64,000 nucleotides of DNA from Mesorhizobium sp. WSM4904 (GTDB lineage Bacteria > Pseudomonadota > Alphaproteobacteria > Rhizobiales > Rhizobiaceae): the NCBI RefSeq assembly GCF_029674545.1, contig NZ_CP121354.1, positions 6,581,001 through 6,645,000 of the forward strand, read 5' to 3'. The translations under genes and the position numbers were made by a program. Below, one piece after another: positions 36,814 to 45,580 of this stretch (the first letter of the stretch is position 1; the number at the start of each line of letters is the position of its first letter). The notes under the pieces were generated by a model, which saw only the letters and a program-made list of their open reading frames with translations, searched no databases and was not told where the DNA came from.

Positions 36814-37607
36814 TGGCGGGGTCGAGAGCGTTCGCAGCAACCGTTTCGCTTCTGCTGTTCCTCGCCCTGTCGCCGGCGACGGCGCAAACGCCGCCGCCCG
36901 CCGAGGGCATCCAGATCGGCCTGTCGACCGACGCGATCTCCATCACCGCCGGCTTCTCGGGCGCCGATCTCACCATCTTCGGGTCGCTGGAAAATCCCGA
37001 CCCGCTGGTGTCGCGGCAGGGGCGCTACGATGTCATCGTCGTGCTCGAAGGGCCGCCACGGCCGGTGGTCGTGCGCCGCAAGGACAGGGTGCTCGGCGTC
37101 TGGATCAATCTGGAATCGGAAACGTTCGAAAACGTGCCGGTGTCCTATTCGGTCGCCACGACGCGACCCTTGCAGGACATCGCCGACCCGACCAAGTACA
37201 GGCAGCTCTCGCTGGGCTCCCAGAACCTCTATATGAAGCCCGCCGACGAGACCGAGAGCCCGGCGACGATCGAGGAATTCACCGCAGCGTTGCGCGAGCG
37301 CAAGACTGCGACCGGCCTCTACAGCGAGAATGTCGGGGGCGTGCAGTTCTTGTCGCAAAGCCTGTTCCGCGCCACGGTGCGTCTGGCGCCCAACATTCCG
37401 GTCGGCACGCACAAGGCGCGCGCCTTCCTGTTCAAGAGCGGCATGTTCGTGAAGGAAAGCTCCGCCCAACTCGAAATCCGCAAATCCGGTTTCGAACAGT
37501 CGGTCTTCCGCGTCGCGCATGACTATTCCTTCCTCTATGGCGTGTTTGCCGTGTCGCTCGCCATGCTCACCGGCTGGCTCGGACGCATCGTCTTCCGCAA
37601 AGATTGA
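36813..37607 (+). CDS. TIGR02186-like membrane-anchored protein
   Basis: A 264-residue protein with an N-terminal signal (about 1-25), a beta-rich domain exposed to the periplasm (about 30-220) and one C-terminal membrane helix (FLYGVFAVSLAMLTGWLG, about 240-257). It is the type regularly encoded beside TauE/SafE genes in alphaproteobacteria and has no biochemical function assigned. The ATG overlaps the tauE stop by one base, implying coupled translation and a shared membrane role. Confidence 0.75.
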   Translation: MAGSRAFAATVSLLLFLALSPATAQTPPPAEGIQIGLSTDAISITAGFSGADLTIFGSLENPDPLVSRQGRYDVIVVLEGPPRPVVVRRKDRVLGVWINLESETFENVPVSYSVATTRPLQDIADPTKYRQLSLGSQNLYMKPADETESPATIEEFTAALRERKTATGLYSENVGGVQFLSQSLFRATVRLAPNIPVGTHKARAFLFKSGMFVKESSAQLEIRKSGFEQSVFRVAHDYSFLYGVFAVSLAMLTGWLGRIVFRKD

Positions 37608-37612
37608 CATCA

Positions 37613-37668
37613 CGGGAAATGGGAAGACCCATTTTCCCGTGAAAAGAGGGGTTCCCCTTTTCCTTGTC
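37613..37668 (+). terminator. Two adjacent hairpins after the tauE operon
   Basis: CACGGGAAATGGG pairs with CCCATTTTCCCGTG (one bulge), then GAAAAGAGGGG with CCCCTTTTC and a T-rich tail TTTTCCTT. They start six bases after the stop codon of the TIGR02186-like gene and likely end that operon. Confidence 0.65.
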
Positions 37669-37717
37669 ATGCGATAAACCGCCGCCTCCCAGCCCAGGGG
37701 GTAACCACACAATTCGG

Positions 37718-37725
37718 CAGAGCGG
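37718..37725. repeat. Left copy of IS256 target-site duplication
   Basis: CAGAGCGG directly precedes the left terminal repeat and is repeated exactly at 39067-39074 after the right end. Confidence 0.9.
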
Positions 37726-39066
37726 GGTAGTGTGCTGAGAGTTCTGCAAATTCGCTGAGAGAGGGCGGTCATGGCAGGCTGGTGATTGTTCACGTCACCT
37801 GATTCCCGCGAAGGAACGCCACCATGACCAAGATCGAAGATAAATCCGCCATAGCTGCCGTCAAAGACATTCTGCTTTCGAACCCGGATGGGCTGCACGA
37901 AGTGATCCGCGCAGTGATGCAGGAGGTCCTCGAGGCCGAGATGGACGAGGCGCTGGGCGCTTCGAAGAGCGAACGGACACCGGAGCGGCTCGGCTATCGC
38001 TCTGGGTATTACGGCCGCACGCTTGTCACCCGTGTCGGCAAGCTGGAGCTGCGGGTTCCGCAGGACCGGCAGGGGCGCTTCTCCACCGAGCTGTTCGAGC
38101 GCTACCAGCGCTCCGAGCGGGCCTTGGTGGCGACGCTTGCCGAGATGTACGTGCAAGGCGTGTCGACCCGCAAGGTCAAGGCGATCACCGAGGAGCTGTG
38201 CGGGCATGCCTTCTCGGCCTCGTCGATCTCGGCCATCAACAAACGGCTGGACGAAAGCCTGAAGGCCTTTGCCGAGCGCCCGCTTCAAGAGCCCTTTGCT
38301 TACCTCGTGCTCGATGCCCGCTACGAGAAGGTGCGCGAGGCCGGCATCGTCATGAGCCAGGCGGTGCTGATCGCGGTCGGCATCGACTGGGACGGGCGGC
38401 GCCAGATCCTGGCCGTGGAGATGGCCAATCGCGAGAGCCGCTCGGCCTGGAAGGACTTCCTCGTGGCGCTCAAGGCGCGCGGTCTCAGGGGCGTCGAACT
38501 GGTCGTGTCCGACGACCATGCCGGCCTGGTCGCGGCGATCGGCGAGGTGATTCCGGAAGCGGCCTGGCAACGCTGCTACGTGCACTTCCTCAGGAACGCG
38601 CTCGATCACCTGCCGCGCAAGCACGGCGACGACTGCCTGCAGGAGCTCAGATGGCTCTACGACCGGCGCGACCTCGCCGAGGCCAAGGCCGATCTCGCCG
38701 CGTGGCTTGCCAAATGGTCGGGCCGCTATCCGCGGCTGACGACGTGGGTGGAGGAGACCATCGAGCGCACGCTGACCTTCTTTCGCCTGCCGCGCCAGCA
38801 CCACAAGCACCTGAAGTCGACCAACATGCTGGAACGCCTCAACGAAGAGATCAGGCGCCGCACCTATGTCGTGCGCATCTTTCCCAACGCCGAAAGCTGC
38901 CTGCGCCTGGTCAGGGCGCTGGCCGTCGAAACCAACGAAAACTGGATGGAGGCCAACCGCTACATCAACATGGACGACCTGCGCGAGCACAAGAAGCTCG
39001 CTCTGCGCCAAGCCGCATGACCAGCCTCATGGCCGCCCCTTTTTGCAGAACTTGACGCACACAACC
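37726..39066 (+). mobile_element. IS256-family insertion sequence, 1341 bases, apparently intact
   Basis: The element carries one transposase gene. The left end GGTAGTGTGC...AGTTCTGCAAA and the inverted right end (GGTTGTGTGC...AGTTCTGCAAA on the minus strand, from 39066) match at 20 of 25 positions. It is bounded by an eight-base direct repeat, CAGAGCGG, at 37718-37725 and 39067-39074, a typical IS256 target duplication. The intact ends and duplication suggest fairly recent insertion between the tauE operon and the Hsp70-like gene. Confidence 0.95.
37824..39020 (+). CDS. IS256-family transposase (mutator type)
   Basis: A 398-residue DDE transposase. The DDE catalytic set can be read as Asp in YLVLDARYEKV (about 162-172), Asp in ELVVSDDHAGL (about 230-240) and Glu in STNMLERLNEEIRRR (about 333-347), with the IS256 CYVHFLRN motif (about 253-260). 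Full length and without internal stop, so it is likely active. A GAAGGA site precedes the ATG. Its long antisense and shifted frames are shadows. Confidence 0.95.
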   Translation: MTKIEDKSAIAAVKDILLSNPDGLHEVIRAVMQEVLEAEMDEALGASKSERTPERLGYRSGYYGRTLVTRVGKLELRVPQDRQGRFSTELFERYQRSERALVATLAEMYVQGVSTRKVKAITEELCGHAFSASSISAINKRLDESLKAFAERPLQEPFAYLVLDARYEKVREAGIVMSQAVLIAVGIDWDGRRQILAVEMANRESRSAWKDFLVALKARGLRGVELVVSDDHAGLVAAIGEVIPEAAWQRCYVHFLRNALDHLPRKHGDDCLQELRWLYDRRDLAEAKADLAAWLAKWSGRYPRLTTWVEETIERTLTFFRLPRQHHKHLKSTNMLERLNEEIRRRTYVVRIFPNAESCLRLVRALAVETNENWMEANRYINMDDLREHKKLALRQAA

Positions 39067-39074
39067 CAGAGCGG
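39067..39074. repeat. Right copy of IS256 target-site duplication
   Basis: CAGAGCGG immediately follows the right terminal repeat. From here to the Hsp70-like start at 39149 are only 74 bases, so any native promoter further upstream was separated by the IS. Confidence 0.9.
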
Positions 39075-39148
39075 TCCGGCCATCCGGATGACGGCGCGTC
39101 TTTTGACGCCGGCAATGCGCTGCGATGAACCAATGACAGGAGGCTGCG

Positions 39149-40405
39149 ATGCAATCAGCATTCGGCGGCATCGATTTCGGCACGTCCAATTCCACGGTGG
39201 GCGTGATCCGAAACGGCCGGGCACGACTGGTGGCGCTCGAGGGCGAACAGCCCACCCTGCCGAGCGCCGTCTTCTTCAACTTCGAGGACGGCCATACCTA
39301 TTTCGGCCGCCGCGCGATCGCCGACTACACCGACAGTGTCGAGGGCCGGCTGATGCGCTCGCTGAAAAGCGTTCTCGGCAGCTCGCTCGCCAACGAGAAG
39401 ACGCGCATCAAGGCGCGGCTGATCGGCTTCACCGACATCATCGGCTTCTTCATCAGCCATTTGAAGACGCGGCTTGAGGAGGATGCCGGCGGCCCGGTCG
39501 AACGCGTCGTGCTCGGCCGCCCCGTGCAATTCGTCGACGACGATGCCGAGGCCGATGCGAAGGCGCAAAGCGAGCTCGAGAAGGCGGCGCGCGCGCAAGG
39601 CTTCAAGCACATCGCCTTCCAGTTCGAGCCGATCGCGGCCGCGCTGGACTACGAGCAGAACGTCGCCCGCGAAGAGCTGGCGCTGATCGTCGACATGGGC
39701 GGCGGCACCTCCGACTTCTCGGTCGTGCGCGTCTCGCCGGAGCGCGCCCGCTCGGACGACCGCAAGGGCGACATCCTCGCCAATCGCGGCATCCATATCG
39801 GCGGCACGGATTTCGACCGGCTGCTCAGCATCGCCCATGTCATGCCCGAGCTCGGCTATCTGACGCCGACCAAGGACGGCAAGCGCAATCTGCCGGCGAG
39901 CTATTTCATCGACCTCGCGACCTGGCAGCGCATCAACCTGGTCTATACCGCCAAGGCGATGTCCGACCTGAAGCAGATTCGCTTCGAGGCGGAGCGCGCC
40001 GATCTGGTCGGCCGCTTCATCCACATCGTCGAGCATCGTTACGGGCATGCGATGGCCGGCCTGGTCGAACGGGCCAAGATCGCGCTGACCGACCAGTCCT
40101 CGGCGGAGGTGAAGGTGTCGCTGCCCGGCGCGCGCTTCGCGGCCGAGATCACACGCGCCGGCCTGGAGGAGACGATCGGCGGCGACATCGATCGGGTGAC
40201 CGCGACGGTCAGGCAGACAATCGCCGACGCCGGCGTTCCCGCTTCCGCCATCACCGCTGTGTTCCTCACCGGCGGCTCGACGGCAATCCCGCTGGCAAAA
40301 CGGCGGATCCTTTCGCTGGTGCCGCAGGCCTCCGTCATCGAAGGCGACATGTTCGGCTCGGTCGGGCTCGGCCTGGCGCTGGATGCGCGGCGGAAGTTTG
40401 CCTGA
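39149..40405 (+). CDS. Hsp70-family protein, YegD-like
   Basis: A 418-residue actin-fold ATPase with an Hsp70 nucleotide-binding domain only (no substrate-binding lid as in DnaK). It begins FGGIDFGTSNSTVGVI (phosphate 1 motif, about 5-20); the phosphate 2 motif is ALIVDMGGGTSDFSVV (about 176-191) and the adenosine motif is VFLTGGSTAIPLAK (about 371-384). YegD proteins are putative chaperones of unknown clientele. The gene stands alone; its upstream spacer was interrupted by the IS, so its expression may now depend on an IS-borne promoter (inference). Confidence 0.9.
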   Translation: MQSAFGGIDFGTSNSTVGVIRNGRARLVALEGEQPTLPSAVFFNFEDGHTYFGRRAIADYTDSVEGRLMRSLKSVLGSSLANEKTRIKARLIGFTDIIGFFISHLKTRLEEDAGGPVERVVLGRPVQFVDDDAEADAKAQSELEKAARAQGFKHIAFQFEPIAAALDYEQNVAREELALIVDMGGGTSDFSVVRVSPERARSDDRKGDILANRGIHIGGTDFDRLLSIAHVMPELGYLTPTKDGKRNLPASYFIDLATWQRINLVYTAKAMSDLKQIRFEAERADLVGRFIHIVEHRYGHAMAGLVERAKIALTDQSSAEVKVSLPGARFAAEITRAGLEETIGGDIDRVTATVRQTIADAGVPASAITAVFLTGGSTAIPLAKRRILSLVPQASVIEGDMFGSVGLGLALDARRKFA

Positions 40406-40739
40406 GCGGCAGTATTGCCGCAAGTTAGCTGGGTGCATCCGGTAGCGGCGGCATACCCAGGAGATTGGCCAAAACGCCCGTCTCTTCGTCATCCACGGGC
40501 GGAGCAAGGAGCGAAGCGACGCGGCGCAGACCCGAGGATCCATGCCGTGACTTCAGAGCGCTGCCACGGTGCAGAATTCTGCTCCGCCGCGCCCCTCGCC
40601 CGGGGTAACGGCATGGATCCTCGGGTCTGCGCTCCGCTTCGCGTCGCTCCGCCCGTGGAAGACGACGTTCGGAGGCTTCAGCCAATCTCGAACGTTTGTG
40701 ATGAGCATCCCAACAATGCAGCCCTGATGCTGCCCGGGC
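40406..40739. other. Intergenic region with a large inverted repeat
   Basis: Convergent Hsp70-like and lysR genes are separated by about 334 bases. Apart from the inverted-repeat element at 40493-40658, I see no ORF or RNA gene. Confidence 0.6.
40493..40658. repeat. Palindromic mesorhizobial-type repeat (166 bases)
   Basis: The outer 13 bases (CCACGGGCGGAGC) and an inner 23-base block containing ACCCGAGGATCCATGCCGT occur as inverted copies at both ends (left 40493-40548, right 40608-40658), with a short divergent core between. I recall GAGGATCCATGCCGT-containing palindromes as dispersed in Mesorhizobium genomes, but I cannot check copy number here. Confidence 0.75.
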
Positions 40740-41627
40740 TCAGCCAACCTTCCCGCCCAAATGCGCCTTCAGCGCCATCTGGGCGAGGCTCGCCTGCCGG
40801 TCGCGGTGGGTGATCATGGCGAAGTCGCGCTTCGGCAATTCTACCGGCACAGACCTCAGGCTGCCCTCCGTCAGGGAGCGTGCGACGACGAGCTCCGAGA
40901 TGATAGTGGCGCCGGCGCCGGCCTCCACGGCCTGACGCACCGCCTCGTTGCTGGGTAGGACGAGGAATATCTGCAGCTCCGCCGGCGAAACGCCTTCGCC
41001 GCGCGCGAAATCCTCCAGCGCCTCGCGCGTGCCCGACCCGCCTTCCCTGATGATCCAGCGCAATGCCCTGATGTCGAGGTTTCCCGCCGGGGTCGTCGGA
41101 ATTTCGGGGTGCGAGCGCGCCACGACCAGCATCATGCGGTCCTCGTCGACCGTGGCGCGCCGCAGGATGTCGGATTCGGTGCGGCCTTCGACCAGGCCGA
41201 AATCGGCCCTGCCGTCCAGCACATTGGCCTCCACCTGCCTCGTGTTGCCGATGGTGACGCTGAGGCGCACCGCCGGATAGGCTTCGTGGAACGCGGCCAG
41301 GCGCCTCGGCAGCCAATAGCTGGCGATGGTCTGGCTGGCCGATATCGACAGGCTGCCGGTGATGGTTTGCGAGACGTGTTCCAGCACATTGTGGGCGGCG
41401 GCCGCGCGCTCAAGGACGGCCTTGGCCTCGGGCAGAAAGCGGTGGCCGGTCTGCGCAAGCTCGATGTTGCGCCCAACCCGGTTGAACAGGCGCACGCCAT
41501 GCTGGCTTTCGAGCGCGCGGATGGCGGCAGAGGCGGCGGACTGCGAGATGCCGAGCAACTCGGCCGCCTTGGTCATGTGGCCATGCTCGGCGACGGCGAC
41601 GAATATGCGCAGCTGATCGAGTGTCAT
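40740..41627 (-). CDS. LysR-family regulator, probably of the divergent soe operon
   Basis: A 295-residue LysR transcription factor: N-terminal HTH MTLDQLRIFVAVAEHGHMTKAAELLGISQSAASAAIRALE (about 1-40; given here as LysR pattern), and a C-terminal effector domain. The family resembles the CysB/CbbR group in overall form. I start at ATG 41627 rather than a TTG at 41645. It is divergent from the molybdoenzyme genes, a position common for LysR activators; the inverted GTTAGA/TCTAAC at 41673-41701 could be its site. Confidence 0.82.
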   Translation of the reverse strand: MTLDQLRIFVAVAEHGHMTKAAELLGISQSAASAAIRALESQHGVRLFNRVGRNIELAQTGHRFLPEAKAVLERAAAAHNVLEHVSQTITGSLSISASQTIASYWLPRRLAAFHEAYPAVRLSVTIGNTRQVEANVLDGRADFGLVEGRTESDILRRATVDEDRMMLVVARSHPEIPTTPAGNLDIRALRWIIREGGSGTREALEDFARGEGVSPAELQIFLVLPSNEAVRQAVEAGAGATIISELVVARSLTEGSLRSVPVELPKRDFAMITHRDRQASLAQMALKAHLGGKVG

Positions 41628-41672
41628 GGGCCAACTAAGAAGCAAAATCGATCGGAATTACAAGAGCTGCTT

Positions 41673-41701
41673 GTTAGACAGATCAATTGCTTTGTTCTAA
41701 C
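41673..41701. promoter_or_regulatory. Possible LysR operator between lysR and the soe genes
   Basis: GTTAGA (41673-41678) and TCTAAC (41696-41701) are inverted with 17 bases between. It lies 46 bases from the lysR start and 51 from the start of the small ORF. The layout fits a divergent LysR promoter; specificity is inference. Confidence 0.45.
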
Positions 41702-41751
41702 TTTTCGCCCAGGCTTGGAAAAAATTGGCCGTTCTGACGCCAAGGTTGGAA

Positions 41752-41910
41752 ATGATCGGGCGCTTCAAATCCCTTTTCGCGCATTGGAGCCGTCGGCTGA
41801 GGCGGCAGTTGGCCGGCGAGCGCTATCATCCCGAGCTGCACTATATGCGCGGACCGGGGCCAAAGACGAAGGCCAAGTTGGCGAGTAACGAGAGCATCCG
41901 CGGATCATGA
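41752..41910 (+). CDS. Small basic protein of 52 residues, ATGA-coupled to soeA
   Basis: MIGRFKSLFAHWSRRLRRQL... is a 52-residue, strongly basic ORF that starts at ATG 41752 (preceded by GGTTGGAA) and whose TGA overlaps the soeA ATG as ATGA. The tight overlap and length make a real gene plausible. I do not recognise it. Its Arg/Lys-rich helix-like first half could bind nucleic acid or membrane or simply couple translation. Confidence 0.5.
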   Translation: MIGRFKSLFAHWSRRLRRQLAGERYHPELHYMRGPGPKTKAKLASNESIRGS

Positions 41911-44837
41911 GCAGCGGTGCGCCACGCGGCGCCAACTCCGCACCCTCCCAGCAGCCGCTGTCCGACACGCGCGCACCGAAGGAGGGCGACGGCGTCGACA
42001 CCTCGCCGAACGTCTCCGACCGCATCGCCAAGACCACCTGCTACATGTGCGCCTGCCGCTGCGGCATCGACGTCCACATCAAGGACGGCAAGGTGCGCTA
42101 CATCAACGGCAACAAGGACCACCCGGTGAACCGCGGCGTGATCTGCGGCAAGGGCAGCGCCGGCATCATGCAGCATTACAGCCCGGCGCGGCTGAGGAAA
42201 CCCTTGCTGCGCGCCGGCCCGCGCGGCTACGGTGAGTTCCGCGAGATCGAGTGGGAGGAGGCGCTCACCATAGCCTCCGAGCGGCTGTCGGCGATCCGCC
42301 GCGCCGATCCGAAAAAGCTCGCCTTCTTCACCGGGCGCGACCAGTCGCAATCGCTGACGGGCTGGTGGGCGAGCCAATTCGGCACGCCGAATTTCGCCGC
42401 CCATGGCGGCTTCTGCTCGGTCAATATGGCGGCCGGCGGCCTCTACACAATCGGCGGCTCGTTCTGGGAGTTCGGCGAGCCCGACTGGGACAATACGAAA
42501 TACTTCATGCTGTTCGGCGTCGCCGAGGACCATGATTCCAACCCGATCAAGATCGGCCTCGGCAAGCTCAAGGCTCGCGGCGCCAAGGTCGTCTCGATCA
42601 ATCCGTGCCGCACTGGCTACAACGCCATCGCCGACGATTGGATCGGCATCAGGCCGGGCACGGACGGCTTATTCGTGCTCGCCCTCGTCCACGAACTGCT
42701 CAAGGCCGGCCGCATCGATCTCGACTATCTGCTGCGCTACACCAACGCTGCCGTACTCGTGATCCAGGATCCAGGTGCAGCAGATGACGGCTTGTTCGTT
42801 CGCGACGACGCCGGCGATCTACTCGCCCTGGACAGGGTGACCAAGCAACCGGTCAAGGCTACCGACCCCGAAACAAAACCGGCGTTGACTGGAGACTATA
42901 CGGTCAACGGACGCCGCTGCACGCCGGTGTTCCAGCTCATCGCCGACCGCTACCTGCACGAAAACTATTCGCCGGATGTCGTTGCGGGGCGCTGCGGGGT
43001 CGGCGCCGATACGATCCGCCGGATCGCGGCGGAACTGGCGCATGTCGCCTTCGAGCAAACGATCGAGCTGCCGGTCGCCTGGACCGACTGGGCGGGCCGG
43101 CGCCACGAGACGATCAAGGGACGGCCTGTATCGATGCATGCCATGCGCGGCATCTCGGCCCATTCCAACGGTTTTCATAGCTGCCGCGCCATCCACCTGC
43201 TGCAGGTTCTGCTCGGCACCGTGGATGTGCCCGGCGGCTTCCGCTTCAAGCCGCCCTATCCCCGTTGCGCGCCTCCGGGGCCCAAGCCCGCCGGCAAAAA
43301 CGTCCGACCGATGACGCCGCTCGAGGGCATGCCGCTCGGCTTCGTTTGCGGCCCCGACGATCTGCTCGTCGATGGGGCCGGCCGGCCTACCCGCATCGAC
43401 AAGGCCTATTCCTGGGAGGCGCCTTTGGCGGCGCACGGCCTGATGCATAGCGTCATCCGCAACGCCTGGGCCGGCGATCCCTATCCGATCGACACTCTGA
43501 TGATGTACATGTCGAACATGGCGTGGAACTCCTCGATGAACACCGTCGAGACGATTCGTATGCTGACCGACAGGGACGAGGACGGCGCCTACAAAATCCC
43601 CTTCATCATCTATTCCGACGCCTATTACTCCGAGACCGTGCCGTTCGCCGATCTGGTTCTGCCCGACACCACCTATCTCGAGCGGCATGACTGCATCAGC
43701 CTGCTCGATCGGCCGATCAGCCATGCCGACGGGCCGGGCGACGCCATCCGCCATCCGGTGGTGCAGCCGGACCGCGACGTGCGGCCGTTCCAGTCGGTGC
43801 TGATCGAGCTCGGCGCGCGGCTCGGACTGCCCGGCTTCGTCACCGACGACGGCTCGGCGAGATACCGCGACTATGCCGATTACATCGTCAACCACGAGCG
43901 CGCGCCCGGCATCGGCCCGCTCGCCGGGTGGCGCGGCAAAAACGGCGGCGCGATCGGCAAGGGCGAGGTCAATCCGGACCAGTTGCAGCGCTACATCGAC
44001 AATGGCGGCTTCTGGCACCACGATTTTTCCAACGACCAGCGCTACTACAAGATGGGCAATCGCGCCTATCTCGACTTCGCGGTGCAGATGGGATTCATCC
44101 CTAAGGCCGAACGAACCGTCTTCCAGCTTTACTCCGAGCCGATGCAGCGCTTTCGCCTCGCCGCACGCGGCCATGGACAGCTGCAGCCGCCGGAGGCCGA
44201 GCGCGGCCGCATCGAAGCCTACATGGATCCGCTGCCCTTCTGGTACGCGCCCTTCGAGGACGAGGCCGTCGATCTGCAAAGATATCCATTGCATGCACTG
44301 ACGCAGCGGCCGATGCACATGTACCATTCCTGGGGTTCGCAGAATGCGTGGCTGCGGCAGATCACCAGCCAGAACCGGCTGTTCGTGCATCGGGAAACGG
44401 CCGGCAGACTTGGCCTTGCCGACGACGACTGGGTGTGGATCGAGAGCATCAACGGCCGGGTGAAAGGCCAGATCAAGCTCATCGACGGCGTGAACCCGGA
44501 CACGGTTTGGACCTGGAACGCGATCGGCAAGCGGCGCGGCAGCTGGGGCCTGCAGGACGATGCCGCCGAGAGCAATCGCGGCTTCCTGCTCAACCACATC
44601 ATCGGCGACCAGACCGCGGCCGACGCCAACGGCAAGCGCTACTCGAACTCCGATCCCGTCACCGGACAGGCGGCATGGTTCGACGTGCGTGTGCGCCTCG
44701 TCAAATGCATGCCCGAGGAAGCCGGCTTCACCGAGCCGCAGTTCGAGCGTTTTGCCCAACTGCCAAACGTCGAGCCGTCACCGGATGTGCTTCGCTACGG
44801 CGCCGCATTCCGCATGAAAAGGGAGGCCGCCGAATGA
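41907..44837 (+). CDS. soeA: SoeA-like molybdopterin oxidoreductase (probable sulfite dehydrogenase catalytic subunit)
   Basis: A 976-residue DMSO-reductase-family enzyme with no Tat signal, so it should remain cytoplasmic, as SoeA does and as periplasmic relatives do not. The N-terminal [4Fe-4S] motif is C45-X2-C48-X3-C52-X27-C80, and C170 in HGGFCSVNMAAGG sits where a molybdenum ligand is expected. Domains I-IV of the family extend through the C-terminal cap (about 830-960). Operon partners SoeB and SoeC support oxidation of sulfite to sulfate. Formate or other oxyanion substrates are the alternatives. Confidence 0.78.
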   Translation: MSSGAPRGANSAPSQQPLSDTRAPKEGDGVDTSPNVSDRIAKTTCYMCACRCGIDVHIKDGKVRYINGNKDHPVNRGVICGKGSAGIMQHYSPARLRKPLLRAGPRGYGEFREIEWEEALTIASERLSAIRRADPKKLAFFTGRDQSQSLTGWWASQFGTPNFAAHGGFCSVNMAAGGLYTIGGSFWEFGEPDWDNTKYFMLFGVAEDHDSNPIKIGLGKLKARGAKVVSINPCRTGYNAIADDWIGIRPGTDGLFVLALVHELLKAGRIDLDYLLRYTNAAVLVIQDPGAADDGLFVRDDAGDLLALDRVTKQPVKATDPETKPALTGDYTVNGRRCTPVFQLIADRYLHENYSPDVVAGRCGVGADTIRRIAAELAHVAFEQTIELPVAWTDWAGRRHETIKGRPVSMHAMRGISAHSNGFHSCRAIHLLQVLLGTVDVPGGFRFKPPYPRCAPPGPKPAGKNVRPMTPLEGMPLGFVCGPDDLLVDGAGRPTRIDKAYSWEAPLAAHGLMHSVIRNAWAGDPYPIDTLMMYMSNMAWNSSMNTVETIRMLTDRDEDGAYKIPFIIYSDAYYSETVPFADLVLPDTTYLERHDCISLLDRPISHADGPGDAIRHPVVQPDRDVRPFQSVLIELGARLGLPGFVTDDGSARYRDYADYIVNHERAPGIGPLAGWRGKNGGAIGKGEVNPDQLQRYIDNGGFWHHDFSNDQRYYKMGNRAYLDFAVQMGFIPKAERTVFQLYSEPMQRFRLAARGHGQLQPPEAERGRIEAYMDPLPFWYAPFEDEAVDLQRYPLHALTQRPMHMYHSWGSQNAWLRQITSQNRLFVHRETAGRLGLADDDWVWIESINGRVKGQIKLIDGVNPDTVWTWNAIGKRRGSWGLQDDAAESNRGFLLNHIIGDQTAADANGKRYSNSDPVTGQAAWFDVRVRLVKCMPEEAGFTEPQFERFAQLPNVEPSPDVLRYGAAFRMKREAAE

Positions 44838-45568
44838 CCTGCCTACCCGCCCGGACCGACAAAAAGCTTGGCCTGGTCATCGACCTCGACACCTGCGTCG
44901 GCTGCCAGGCCTGCGTCACCGCCTGCAAGGAATGGAACACTGGCGGCCACATGGCGCCGCTGACCGACACCGATCCTTATGGCGGGCATGCCGACGGCGT
45001 ATGGTTCAATCGCGTTCACGCCTACGAGCACACGACCGAGACGGGCGGCCGCACGGTGAATTTTCCGCGCTCTTGTCTCCACTGCGAGCAGCCGGCCTGC
45101 GTCACCGTCTGCCCGACGGGCGCCTCCTACAAGCGCACCTCGGACGGCATCGTGCTGGTCGACGAGGACAAATGCATCGGCTGCAAGCTGTGCAGTTGGG
45201 CCTGCCCTTATGGCGCGCGCGAGTTCGATACGGATGTCGGCGTGATGAAGAAATGCACGCTCTGCGTCGACCGCATCTACAACGACAATCTGGCGACCGA
45301 AGATCGCGTGCCGGCATGTGTCGCCGCCTGCCCGACCAGCGCCCGGCATTTCGGCGATCTCGGCGATCCGGCCTCGGCGATCTCGCGGCTTGTGGAGGAG
45401 CGGGGCGGCGTCGACCTGATGCCGGAACTTGGCTACAAGCCGACCAACAAATATCTGCCGCCGCGCGCCCTCAGCGAACACGCGGCGAAGGTCGATGCGC
45501 CGGCGCTGGAGCCGATCCGGGCGGAGGGCGGCTTCCTCGGCTGGATCGACCGCATGCTTTCGAATTAG
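44834..45568 (+). CDS. soeB: SoeB-like four-cluster ferredoxin subunit
   Basis: A 244-residue electron-transfer subunit of DmsB/NrfC type. Four cysteine clusters follow each other: CVGCQACVTACK (about 18-29), CLHCEQPACVTVCP (about 82-95), CIGCKLCSWACP (about 115-126) and CTLCVDR with CVAACP (about 140-175). It overlaps soeA as ATGA and passes electrons from the molybdenum subunit to the membrane anchor. No signal peptide, consistent with a cytoplasm-facing complex. Confidence 0.85.
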   Translation: MTCLPARTDKKLGLVIDLDTCVGCQACVTACKEWNTGGHMAPLTDTDPYGGHADGVWFNRVHAYEHTTETGGRTVNFPRSCLHCEQPACVTVCPTGASYKRTSDGIVLVDEDKCIGCKLCSWACPYGAREFDTDVGVMKKCTLCVDRIYNDNLATEDRVPACVAACPTSARHFGDLGDPASAISRLVEERGGVDLMPELGYKPTNKYLPPRALSEHAAKVDAPALEPIRAEGGFLGWIDRMLSN

Positions 45569-45580
45569 CTTCGCCCCATC

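Noticed and set aside
37824..39055. Frameshifted second ORF within the IS256 element
   Set aside because: The frame at 38198-39055 has no transposase motif and is a shadow of the single-ORF transposase.
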